DNA of 64,000 nucleotides. Origin: Porpolomopsis calyptriformis (lineage: Eukaryota; Basidiomycota; Agaricomycetes; Agaricales; Hygrophoraceae). The DNA is taken from contig OX621173.1 in the NCBI GenBank assembly GCA_951640195.1, positions 1,467,780 through 1,531,779 of the forward strand, written 5' to 3'. Numbering within the stretch: position 1 is the stretch's first letter; each line of letters opens with the position of its first letter. Shown here piece after piece: positions 54,820-64,000 of the stretch. The translations under genes and the position numbers were made by a program. The notes below the pieces were generated by a model. It did not search any database, had not been told where the DNA came from, and was given only the letters and a program-made list of their open reading frames with translations.

Positions 54820-56282
54820 TTGACGAAAAGACTTGCAACTACAGTTGTGACACCGAGGAGTCCAACGACCTTGAAGACGACTTACCAGAGCTGCCATTGA
54901 AGCACGGCTGCCCCTCCGGCGCTGGAAACTATTCTGAGGGTGACGTCAAGGCCCTTCTCAAGTTTGTCGAAGCTGAACTTCCGCTGGGTGGCCGCGGATG
55001 GCGTGTCATCCATTGCAACTTCTTGAAATGGGCAGCCAAGCATCGACGCCCAGAGCGATCACTCAAGTCCATCGGGACAAAGTTTAAACAGGTATGTCTA
55101 CCCTCCATGTATTATTCAATCTACTAACATGACTATTCCAATCAGCTTGTCAGGACACCCAAGCCAACTGGCACGGGTATCTGTCCCCCCAATATCAAGA
55201 AAGCGCACGAGATCGAATCGCTCATTACTGAACGTGCCAGAACCCGTCAAGTTAATGATTCCGAATTAGATGGAGATGGAGATGGAGATGGAGATGGAGA
55301 GGATCAAAATGAGCCTGGGGGGCTGAGTAGTAATGAGGATGAGGACCTTGTGCCGGATCTGAAGCTCGTGGTTGCGCGGATCACCCATACACTCCCCGTT
55401 CTCGAATCACCCACCGTCCTGGGCCTGGGGTTGAAGTCCTCCAAAAGCTCTCGCAGACACTGGACCCCTCTGTCCAGCAAGCTCGTGATGAGCAGCGCGC
55501 TGACCGGTCTTTCCAGAACACTGGTTTCCTCTTGCTCTCCTAGCAGCTCCGAGATGTGCAGGGGACTGTCGAGTCCCTCTGAACTCAGCTCAGCTCCCTC
55601 CAGACCTGTTATCATGCAGCAGAAAGTGCCCGTGATCAAGCAGAGCTCAAGTTGGAGATGCTGCAGATGTCCATACATCCACCCAAGTACTTCGCCCCCC
55701 CCATCACATCCACTTCTCATCAGAAGGTCTGAATGAAATGCAAGCATGAGGAATGGTATCCTGATGGTGGTGGGTGCATCCAATGGCTCACCGATACCGA
55801 CATCAATGAGTCTGACAAGGAGAACATCCCCCTGCACTATAGCTCATACCGCAAGATTCTCCAAGCCCCACATTGTCACTCTCGCCAGCCTCCCCACTCT
55901 CCGCTTACATCCTCAAGCCTCCCTTCCCCAACCCACGCATTTAGCCTTCGTCATAACCCCTTGCCCATCAATCCCAACCTCACCAACAACCTCAAGACAT
56001 CCGACACTGATGATGCAACAGGTAATACCGATTACCCCGATGCTATAAATATTGATGGACCAGCTGAAAAGGATATGTGAGATGTAAGAGATTGCAGCCA
56101 TTCTGGCACCCCTCTCCCTCCTTTATTAATCTAACTTATGTCTGTCATTACAGTTTCGTTTTGTTCATTTTGTTCATTTTGTTTGTTTTGTTTGTTTTGT
56201 TGTGATTTGCACTCCCAACTATTGTCAGTCCTTACAGTACCAAGTACCAACTAGTTGTCAGTCGTTACAATAATATATTGTG

Positions 56283-57683
56283 TTACTCATACACAGCAGT
56301 GATATGAAAGCATGCTACACGATCGTTTTTGCGTTGCTCTGAAAACATCATACGTTTGAAGTTGTGCCATACCTCTAAACCACCAATATTAGCCTGCCAT
56401 TGGGGTACATACACAGTCTGAATCTCATTGAACCCTACTCTTCATGAGTGAAGACAAAAAGCTTGGACACATGTCTCCAAAAGATCCACACGGCGCTCAG
56501 TGAAATTGACCTCCAGAGGGACACGTAACCTCCCAAATGATCCCTGGAGGCCACGGTTCCCCCATTCAGCGGTTTGTCAATAGGAAAGAAGTTGTCGGTT
56601 GAAGAGAAGTGTTTGTTCGATTTCCTCTCGCATTCCGTTGAGAACTTGGCCTGCCTTGATTGGGGCACGAATCCAGCCATTGATATTCTGTGTCCCATGA
56701 GGGAATGCTGTGTCAGCAACAAGGTAATAAGCTGCGGGTGTGTGATACTGCAGTTTTTGATAGATTGGCCACGCGACACGCGAGTCGTGCCAACTCCCAG
56801 GTGCATTCAAGTTAGCTGCAATAATTGTCCCTAGATTCTACATTAGTTACGAGGCAGAAAATGAGACATGAGACAATCACAAACCTTCGGGAGAAAAGAC
56901 CAAGACGGAAGATACAAAATGCTCTGATAACCACCCATTGTAGGTAGCATTCTCAATGTCCTCATTGGCAGATGTTTGGAGCAGTAAATTAAGTCCATTG
57001 ATACTTGCAAACGCTCCCATCAAAAGTGGATGGCAGGCCCAAATGAGTTGATTGAAGCATTTAAATTTGGATTGATCTCCATCAATAGCATCCTTGGGCC
57101 AACGAATGGCAGCATCAGGCATGCTCCACAAGGCTCAGAGAAGTAACTTGAGGCCAAAAGTAATGTAGCGCGACACTGATGAAGGGATTAGCGCAAATAT
57201 CTCCTGTAAGCTCGTCTCTCGCATTGTGGAGTTCAGGTAATGAAGTACCAGACCCAGTGCACCTTCTGCATCCAATGAATGACCATGGGGTTGAGCACGT
57301 CCACTCGCGTTAACATCAGCATGAGGAATTGGGGTCTCATACCACCATTGGCCAAAACCGGCAGCAAGGATGGAGTGGAAGGTGGGGACATCAATCCCCA
57401 TGGTGGTGATATATGCACAATTGCTTTGGCTAGCACGCAAGCGCTGCCAGGGTGTGTGGAGCCGAGGATTTGGGAGGAGCTGGGGACGAGTGAGGTAGAG
57501 GCGGCTGGGCTTGCGCAGTCGTGCCCACTCGAGACGTGTAACCTCCATACCACCCCAGATGAGGGCTGAAGTGAGGGCAAGTGCCCACTGTTGGTCTTCA
57601 TCAGCCTCATCTTCATCCATGGCTGCTTGCTCTGTGATGAAGAATGTTATCACATCCATCGTTAAAAGGACGTACCTATGCAT
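56283..57683 (-). pseudogene. HARBI1-like transposase of PIF/Harbinger, inactivated
   Basis: Exon 1 57683-56885, intron 54 bp, exon 2 56830-56283, giving 449 codons with no indel. It contains IDVPTFHSILAAGFGQWW, then the DDE domain: MGAFASINGLNLLLQTSA (first catalytic Asp expected before G; here Asn, codon 56997-56999), ENATYNGWLSEHFVSSVLVF, NAPGSWHDSRVAWPIY, LVADTAFPHGTQ (second Asp) and QTAEWGNRGLQGSFGRLRV (Glu). Three in-frame TGA codons follow KLLL, LLSY and CLHS; the first two stand where Arg is expected. The DDE nuclease cuts and pastes the element together with the Myb-like partner. This copy cannot be active. Confidence 0.85.
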
Positions 57684-58114
57684 CGCATTGTGTAAGATGG
57701 AAGTAATTATATTTTTTATTTTCCTTATGGGAACGCATATCGAATATAATATTTTATATCGCAGTTCAAACTAGCTATCAAAATCGGAGATTCGACAATA
57801 AACATATTTAATTCCTTACGGGAAGTCAACCAGTATTACATTATTAATAAGGCGAGAATGGTATTGATCTACAAGTTAAAATAAAACACTGTATTGAAAA
57901 AATTGAAGTGATGAATGTACCACTAGGAGGTAACTCAGTTTCGAGTTTTCTTGCTCGGGCCTCCTTAATTCGTTGAAGAATGAGGATGCAATTTTCTTTT
58001 TTTGGTCAGACTTTGTGTGATGTTGATGGGTGGTCGGAGAATGGTGAGTTCGTGTATGATAGCCATAAAAATTGAACGGTGCTGGTTTGAAATGTGGAAA
58101 TGTGCGATTGTGAA
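57684..58114. other. Right end of Harbinger and flank
   Basis: AT-rich. The right inverted repeat ends at 57835; after it no gene is seen up to 58115. Confidence 0.55.
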
Positions 58115-59053
58115 CTAAGCTTTGACAATAGCTCCACAAAGTTTACGTTCGTAATCTTTCAGATGGATAATGGTATTATAGATGTCGTAGGCAGGGATGC
58201 GATGCACGTCATAATCTTTCTTGATATTTTCAAGAGCATCTTCACATTTCGGTGAGATGGGCCAGTTATCAATCATAAATTCATCAGTCTCTGTGAACAC
58301 AAAGTTAGGATTTAGAAGTAATAGGAAAGATGTATAGATCATGCCGGAATTGATAGTTCCTTCATCAGACATATCTTCTTTCGTGTCTGTTTTTTTCTAG
58401 TAAGGTAAATAAAATTAATGATGAGATACTATAAAGAGAAGGACGACATACAGTGAAAAGGTTGTGCAATAATTTGATACTTAATTTCAGACTGATTTCA
58501 CTCCCGTTGGAAATGGATTGCAAAAAACTAACAATCTTGTCCTTCTTACCACTTTGACTCTTTTTTTCGATTCCACAAATGTTTTTGATGATTGTTTCAA
58601 AGTCAGTGTGTGAGAATTTGAAAGAAGAGTTGTGAGTGATTGGAATGAGACAACAGTTAGGTTTGACTTTTTCAAACTTGATGTCGTATTTATTTCTGGG
58701 ATCGTATTTTCCATTGGACATAAAGAAGAAATCGCATGGGTCAATATAGAAGGCGCCAGATAGTATCATTTCTGCAGGTGGATTAGTTTGGTCTGTGATA
58801 AAGACATTTCCTTGTGGTCTGCAAAAGTGAAAACGACCCAGGGTATGAACATCCTTTTTTCGTAGGTAGAAGATGTCTTTGCAATTTTGCAAATTTGAAA
58901 GGACATCTTCAGGGGATGTGAAGGATTCAAAGGGCGTTTTATATTTCAGAGACTCTGGGGGTGAATCAGGCATGTCGAAGAGTAATAGATGAAAATAAAA
59001 TACTTACGATGTGAAAGGAAGCTAAAATATAATTGTTTATCATTTAGATCCAT
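58115..59053 (-). CDS. Intact three-exon gene of unknown function next to Helitron
   Basis: Exon 1 starts MDLNDKQLYFSFLSH (ATG at 59053). A GTAAGT...CCCCCAG intron leads in frame to QSLKYKTPFESFTSPEDVLS, and a second intron (58452-58398 region, GTATGT...TACTAG) leads to KTDTKEDMSDEGTINSGM. The end is KLCGAIVKA-TAG at 58115. The protein would have about 295 residues. Visible features: NCKDIFYLRKKDVHTLGRFH, FCRPQGNVFITDQTNPPAEM, a Lys/Ser-rich patch (KKSQSGKKDK), a hydrophobic stretch FLLLLNPNFVF. No domain recognised. It is head to head with the Helitron gene (gap about 240 bp), shares its AT-rich codon usage, and unlike it has no stop or frameshift. It may be Helitron cargo or a host gene. 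Confidence 0.65.
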
Positions 59054-59974
59054 GTTCTGAAGACAAAAAAAAATTATACACAATAATAACATGCTTGGAA
59101 ATGGAAGTATGTTAGGTGTGTTCCCCAGAAATGGAGATCTTGATGATTGGTGTTAAGCTTTTTGTGGAAAATCTAAGATCAGTGAACGTACTTAAAATGA
59201 AAGGATCATTTACAAAGAGGCTTTATATATGCACGAGAATACACAGTGAGTATAGTCAATAATTTTTATATTGAGTTGTTAATCACATTTTGCTTGTTAA
59301 AAATATAGATATTAATATGACTTCAGTTGATGAGATTGTCGGAAGTTTGATGAAAGAAGAATTGCTTACATTGGTTCCTTTCGGGAGTCTCAAAACTATT
59401 GAAATGCGTAGTTGGATGACATTAAAAAAGGCCATAGCTCGTCTTCCTGATCAATTGAAGTCAGCTATACATACGTGCGCTATAGCGAAGGAAAGAAAAG
59501 GACGTACTCGGAGAAACAATAAGAGAAAGAGATGAGAGATGGAAAATGAAGGTTTTCATGATAATGAAACGATTGGTTCATGTTTGAATATTTGAAATAT
59601 GTTTTTGTGTAATCACTGAAAATCATTAAGTTCGTCACCCTAAAGATCTGCAAGATATTGGTGAATTCATGCAAGTACCAAGTCTAGACGAGCGCTGAAC
59701 ACTTCATCATTTATTTCGTAAGGCGACTTCCAATGAAGTTATTGCATTGAGAGTATGTGTTGCCTGTGCCCGAGAATTGATGAAAGAGAATGGAGAAGAG
59801 AAATCAATAAAAGACTTATGCGACATTCATCAATTGCTTCTACCCATTAACCCACATCCTGTACACGAACTTTGGTTAGGGATGTTGTTAGTGTGAAACG
59901 AAATCCATGGGGAAGGTGATTACACTCATGGATGGTTTTGTCATGAATGTTGTAGAAGTATACTGAAAAAGAGG

Positions 59975-60592
59975 GTGCCGAAATTAGCGCTCACAAACAA
60001 CATGTGGATTGGAAACATACCGGAACAACTATCGATCTTAACCCTTCCCAAACAACTTCTAGTTGTACAACATCATCCTTGTTGTTTCATTTTTAAATTG
60101 TACCCCAAAAAATCCATCAGTAACGCACATCCCGATCATTTACAACATGGAATGTCCAGAAATGTTAGTCTTTATGAACTCAATATGGATGCCATTGTGA
60201 ACATGCTTGAGGGACAATTAATGCCCCATTCGTGTTCAACTCTTGCCTCTGTTCTCACGATCACTTTTATAGGAACCAATAAGTTGCCAAAAGACTGGTT
60301 AAAAATGACTTTCCGTGTCCAGAGACTAGCCGTGTACCAAGCTCTTGTATGGTTAAAACATCACAATCCCCTATATTTTGATGTAAAGATCAGCCCCAAT
60401 TGTTTAAATTCATTACCAGAGGATGACATACCAATTGAATTAGAGGCTATCATCAGAAAAGAAGAGAACGGGAGTCTCACTATGAGGGAAAATGATACGT
60501 ACATTCCAGAGCCGATGGATGAAAATCCAAACAACAATCGAATGGATATAGATGAAGATGATACTGTTGATGTCGATAGTAAGTTAGATTGA
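59975..60592 (+). pseudogene. Helitron Rep-helicase N-terminal part (DUF6570-like)
   Basis: A 205-codon stretch with KLALTNNMWIGNIPEQLSIL, QLLVVQHHPCCFIFKLYPKK and LPKDWLKMTFRVQRLAVYQA. The same order is usual upstream of the Rep domain in basidiomycete Helitrons. The upstream frame reads GEGDYTHGWFCHECCRSIL after a TGA at 59894. It ends at an intron donor; the frame resumes at 60641. Confidence 0.75.
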
Positions 60593-61041
60593 TATCATCT
60601 GAAAAATGAATATGCACAAAATTTCATTCAATTTATTTAGATGTTATTCTGATGCAAACATGTGGAATTTCTGATACAGACCTCACGAAAGTATCAGTGA
60701 ATGAATTGATGTTATACGTGTTAACTCACTTGGATGATGACCAAGAGGAAGGGGGATATGTTGTTCGTCATCTTCATCCTGTTTCAGATTTTGGATGTCC
60801 TCGCAATCATGAAGGATGATCGTATGTGCAATGAAATCCTTTAATGGTCGCATTTCCTTTGTTATGGCCTTACGGAGAGGGAGGAATTGAAACTAGTTGA
60901 CCTATTAAAGTGGGGTTTCGTGATCATGTTCGATGGGTGTTACAATATTATGATTGACAATTTCGAACTCACCATTCCTTTTTATTCGTTGCCTTTGGAA
61001 TACTTCAAAAACAAGAAGCGTTAGGATCCGCTCATTTACAA

Positions 61042-62394
61042 ATGAGACAGCAAGATTTTGATGCTGATAAAATCTCACTCGCAACGTTGACTATTGGCGA
61101 TCTGAAACAAGTGGAATTGGAAGAAAAACTGCAAATCCCATTTAGTAACTTGAAGGTGAAATTGTTGAAAAAACACGTATTCGCTACTAGCGGTCGAGTG
61201 ATGGGATCCAATAATTCTCAATCGCGATACAGATCTGATATATGGGGGACGTTGTTGATATTGTGTCCACCTTCTCTGTGGATTACAATTAATCCAGCCA
61301 ATATTCACAATCCTATAGTTCAAGTCTTTGCTAGTGAGAAAATCAATATGGATCAGTTTGTATCAACTGCAGGACCTGATGCTCACTGTCGCACTATGAA
61401 TGTTGTGAAAGATCCATACACTGCAGCCAAGTTTTTTAACTTCATCATTCATACTCTCTTGCGAATGATATTTGGTATATCATCAATGAAAGACTAGGTC
61501 CATAGTAACAAGGGTGTATTTGGATGAGTGAGTGGGTATTTTGGAGTTGTTGAGGTGCAAGGACGTGGAACCCTTCATGTCCACATGTTCCTATGGTTGC
61601 GAGATGCACCCAACATCAATCGTATGCAAGAATTGTTGAAGAGTGCTGCCTTTCGAGACCACATTATTCAATACATCAAATACAACATTCGTTCTCACCA
61701 GGACTTCGTTAGTGAAGAGACCATTCGTTCAACGTTGTATGAATCAGACTTGGCATATTCTTGTCCTCTTGATCCCAATTCCTTTACATGGGAGAAGGAT
61801 ATATCAGTACTGGAAAGATGACTTGTTCGATCATGTCAAGTCTATACTTGCAAAGTCTCCACTTGTATAATTGTCAATAAACACGGCGAATGAATCTGTA
61901 AATGTAGAGCTCCTTGGGAGATCTCTGGTGTAGATTCAATTGACGAGGATGGGAATTGGAAATCGAAATGTACTTTTGGCTATATCAATTTGTATTGTCC
62001 CAACATTTCATTGACGCTAAAATGCAATAACGATATCAAATTGATGATGAACGGAAGCAATACGAAGGACGCTGCTTGGTATCAAACAGCTTATCAAACC
62101 AAAAAACAAAACAAGTCTTACAATCTTTCCACATTAATGGCGAAGACTCTGGTTTATCACCACACAAATTCATCTTATCTCAAAGATGTATGGGAGAGAA
62201 ATTGTCTTCTTCTTTTTCGATGTTTTCAGATGATCAATCGTGAGGCCAAATTGTCCATGCCACAAGTTATCTCGTATTTGATGGGATGGAATGATGTGTT
62301 TTGGTCACATCACTATGTACTGATTTACTGGAGTTCATTATCGATGTACTTGATCCAAATCTATCCCTCACTTTGTTCTGCTTCAAACAGGTAA
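61042..62394 (+). pseudogene. Helitron Rep nuclease region (HUH, Y2) in pieces
   Basis: Conserved pieces are WGTLLILCPPSLWITINPAN, then GYFGVVEVQGRGTLHVHMFL with the HUH motif H-V-H (His codons 61576-61578 and 61582-61584), and CNNDIKLMMNGS...WYQTAYQTKKQ with two Tyr (62080-62082 and 62092-62094) fitting the Y2 catalytic pair. The continuation FWSHHYVLIYWSSLSMYL is also typical. Stops and phase changes (TAG at 61495, TGA near 61524 and 61819) break it. The Rep part nicks and joins single strands in rolling-circle transposition. Confidence 0.8.
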
Positions 62395-63729
62395 GTGTTC
62401 GAGACAAACTATAAACAATTAAACATGTTTGAAACATACTTGTAGTAGTGAACTGGATAGAGAGATCGATAAAGAAGTGAATCTTGCTAATGATTTAGTG
62501 GTATGTTATTCATTGTAATCAAACATGACTCACATTAAGATGATTTTAGAGTGTCAATACAATCTTGCTTGATGTAACACCGGCTGGAAAAATTGTAGCT
62601 CGATCACAAGTGAACAATTATGAACTTCGAGGGCCAGAATTAGAAGGACAATCTTTCTTCAACTTTGTGATCGATACATACAAATATCCAATAGGCAAAA
62701 AAGAAGCCATCTCTATAGGAAATCCTCGAGAAATTGTGCCAAGACATGCCGGTTGACTAATCAATCAATGAGTTTGATATCTTCCAAATCATCCAAGATA
62801 TGAAACTTGTCATCGTATTGTTTGTATGAAAGGACACAATACATTACCAAGTGTTGTTGGTCCCTTCTTTCCATGTCACGATGATCCCGATTGACATGAT
62901 TACTATTGCACTTCTATACTTGTTTTACTCAAACCGTGGCGAGAGATAAAAAAGTTGAAAGAAGTTTCTGAAATGTGGGAGGAAGCATTAAATGTATTCA
63001 TGAACACATCCTCACCAAGAAATCAAAATGTTGTCGCTGGAATTCAATATTACTATGAAGCGAAAAAATCAGTGAAAAGATGACAAGATGGACAAGAAAG
63101 AACCACTCACCTTTGTGAAAGAGACGATCGAAATGAATATGCAAATGAAGAAGAGGATATGTTAGAAATTGATGAATCTAATAGAGAAATCATGAGTAAT
63201 ACATCTTTTGTAGGTCTGAAAAACTTTAATTTTTACTGAGGATTCAATAGTTCATTATAACGGAAGAAGAAATCAGAAAATATGAAGCTATGCAAATATT
63301 GTGGTGTGAAGAAGAACATGGCTATACAGCTGTCAATTTGGGAAAAAGAATCGATTTTTTTGTTGATGAACCAGATGTGTGGGATGTATCGTCTTCATCT
63401 ATCAATATCGCTGTTGGCGACGACTATATTTGTTTAAATGATTAGTTGGAAATGATGAATAGAGAAGCATCAAAACAAAATGATTCAGCCCATCAAATAT
63501 CATCAATGACAAATAATCAAAGAGTCATAGAAACTCATCAAACAATCGAAATCAATAAAACCAACGATCCCACTTATTTGATCGATGATGTTGATATGTT
63601 ATCAAATCTATTGCCAGTGGTGGAAGAACAAATCTCTGTGGCAGAACCCAACGAGTTATTGAAAGATCAACGACGCACATATGATATCATTACTTGGCAC
63701 TTATAAGAGACTCTTTCAGGATGAAAACC

Positions 63730-64000
63730 TAGCCAATTACTAATGTATATAACAGGTGAAGGAGAAGTCAGGAAATCCAAGACGATTCAATTGATCACCA
63801 AATATTTCGCTTCACAAAACATTTGACACATTTTGGCAAAAGCAGTGTATACTGGAATTACTGCTTCTCTGATTGACAGTAAAATGTTACACACCATCAC
63901 AATGATACCACTTAATAGCCAGGCACCATCTTCAAAAACCGTTCAAAAGTTAGTGACATTGTGGGCTTCAATTCAATACTTTATTATTGACGAAATATTG
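63730..64000 (+). pseudogene. Start of PIF1-type helicase of Helitron (truncated by window)
   Basis: MYITGEGEVRKSKTIQLI corresponds to Walker A (normally G-x-G-G-T-G-K-S); here the G-T-G part is E-V-R, so ATP binding would be impaired. ITASLIDSKMLHTITM and IQYFIIDEIL (Walker B, D-E) follow to the last base. Confidence 0.75.

Larger units (their letters stand above)
46164..54852 (+). mobile_element. Copy C of the 1.69-kb element family, split by a Ty3 chromovirus
   Basis: Starts TGTCATGAAATTGGCATT and ends CAACTACAGTTGTGACA, with flanks CTGAG (46159-46163) and CCGAG (54853-54857), a 5-bp duplication with one change. Without the nested chromovirus it is about 1.72 kb. Its orientation matches the gene it interrupts. 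Gene 1 (minus, 47164-46322) and the terminal ORF (plus, from 47671) are the same as in copy A. Confidence 0.88.
45825..56080 (+). pseudogene. DUF6818/Myb-like protein gene of Harbinger, interrupted by element C
   Basis: Exon 1 45825-45983 (MSQQPFQHSFLPMQNHD...), intron 45-nt GT-AG, exon 2 46029-46163 (KSWKVKIRDPPHKRKASE), then the nested insertions, then 54858-55091 (ESNDLEDDLPELPLKHGC, GAGNYSEGDVKALLKFVEAE), intron, and 55146-56080 (LVRTPKPTGTGICPPNIKKA, a GDG repeat, coiled-coil segment, DINESDKENIPLHYSS). Taking out the insertion joins KASE to ESND in frame. The conserved NYSxxDVxALL...LPLGGRGW...RPERSLKSIGTKFKQL segment resembles DUF6818, a Myb/trihelix-like DNA-binding region. Near 55360 the frame shifts, and the coil carries TAG and two TGA stops. 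In Harbinger elements the Myb-like partner binds ends and helps the transposase. Confidence 0.75.
45015..57835. mobile_element. PIF/Harbinger transposon with two nested insertions
   Basis: Terminal inverted repeats: left TAGTGGTTGACTTCCCATAA (45015-45034); right the reverse complement of TACTGGTTGACTTCCCGTAA (ending 57835). The flanks are TTG and TTA, compatible with a mutated 3-bp TTA duplication. Inside are a DUF6818/Myb-like gene (plus) and a HARBI1-type transposase (minus), arranged convergently, the two-gene set of this superfamily. After removal of element C (46164-54852) and one duplication the transposon is about 4.1 kb, a normal size. Both genes are decayed. Confidence 0.8.
59290..64000 (+). 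mobile_element. Decayed Helitron Rep-helicase, runs off window end
   Basis: Order on the plus strand: N-terminal region (59290-59900, with VCVACARELMKE), a DUF6570-like segment (59975-60592, KLALTNNMWIGNIPEQLSIL), Helitron-like N / Rep nuclease (61042-62400), and the start of a PIF1-type helicase (from about 63730). At least one GT-AG intron (about 60579-60640). Many in-frame stops, largely TGA. The Helitron 5' terminus (TC) could not be placed. Confidence 0.85.

Noticed and set aside
55304..55837. Minus-strand frame of 177 codons opposite the DUF6818-like gene
   Set aside because: Shadow of the coiled-coil coding region; composition and context support the plus strand.
1..64000. CRISPR arrays, bacterial operons, rRNA or tRNA genes
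   Set aside because: No regular spacer pattern, no Shine-Dalgarno-led gene runs and no cloverleaf sequence noticed; the window is fungal in character.

Overview
The window looks like a stretch of a basidiomycete genome, probably a mushroom-forming Agaricomycete. Genes carry many short GT-AG introns of about 45-70 nt, there is a tandem F-box family, and there are Ty3 chromoviruses, Ty1/copia, PIF/Harbinger, Helitron and LINE sequences of fungal type. No bacterial, organellar, rRNA, tRNA or CRISPR features were seen. Everything is read by eye from sequence; family names rest on recognised motifs, not on searches.

Layout. 1-5,006: derelict Ty3-like element on the minus strand, running off the left edge. 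5,818-6,450: LINE reverse-transcriptase fragment. 6,655-12,600: AT-rich, gene-free ground with a long inverted repeat, a 204-bp solo LTR with target duplication, two copies of a MITE-like repeat and a minisatellite of about 82 bp. 12,600-22,454: a second derelict Ty3-like element (minus), broken by a 1.69-kb element (copy A of a new family, 12,605-14,296) and by a complete Ty1/copia element (16,344-21,434). 22,455-24,950: copy B of the new family, itself carrying a 1.03-kb insertion. 25,640-25,851: another solo LTR. 26,593-37,876 is the gene island: a multi-exon gene with an ExK nuclease-like core, a three-LIM-domain (paxillin-like) gene, an XPG/FEN1-family nuclease, and three tandem F-box paralogues, the first a pseudogene. 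A 241-bp hAT-type MITE lies between the second and third. 38,561-43,466: a complete young Ty3 chromovirus (minus). 44,106-44,868: a small secreted-protein gene with a premature TGA. 45,015-57,835: a PIF/Harbinger transposon holding two nested layers. Copy C of the 1.69-kb family sits in its DUF6818-like gene, and a complete Ty3 chromovirus (47,854-54,819) sits inside copy C. 58,115-59,053: an intact unknown gene, head to head with a decayed Helitron Rep-helicase (59,290 to the window end).

Main points. (1) The 1.69-kb family has TGTCA...TGACA ends and 5-bp target duplications. It carries a spliced zinc-knuckle-type gene on one strand and, on the other, a promoter plus a 70-codon reading frame that leaves the element without a stop. 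In both complete copies this frame continues in phase into the interrupted gene. (2) Both chromoviruses carry a primer-binding site complementary to their own LTR, as in Tf1/sushi self-priming, whereas the copia element matches the anticodon arm of initiator tRNA-Met. (3) The nested chromovirus has a GGGTTTT slippery heptamer just before the gag stop and an intact extra ORF of 230 codons in the env position. (4) Almost all premature stops are TGA, usually where Arg is expected, and five unrelated elements have lost a catalytic Asp by C|GAY to C|AAY. Both patterns point to CpG deamination.
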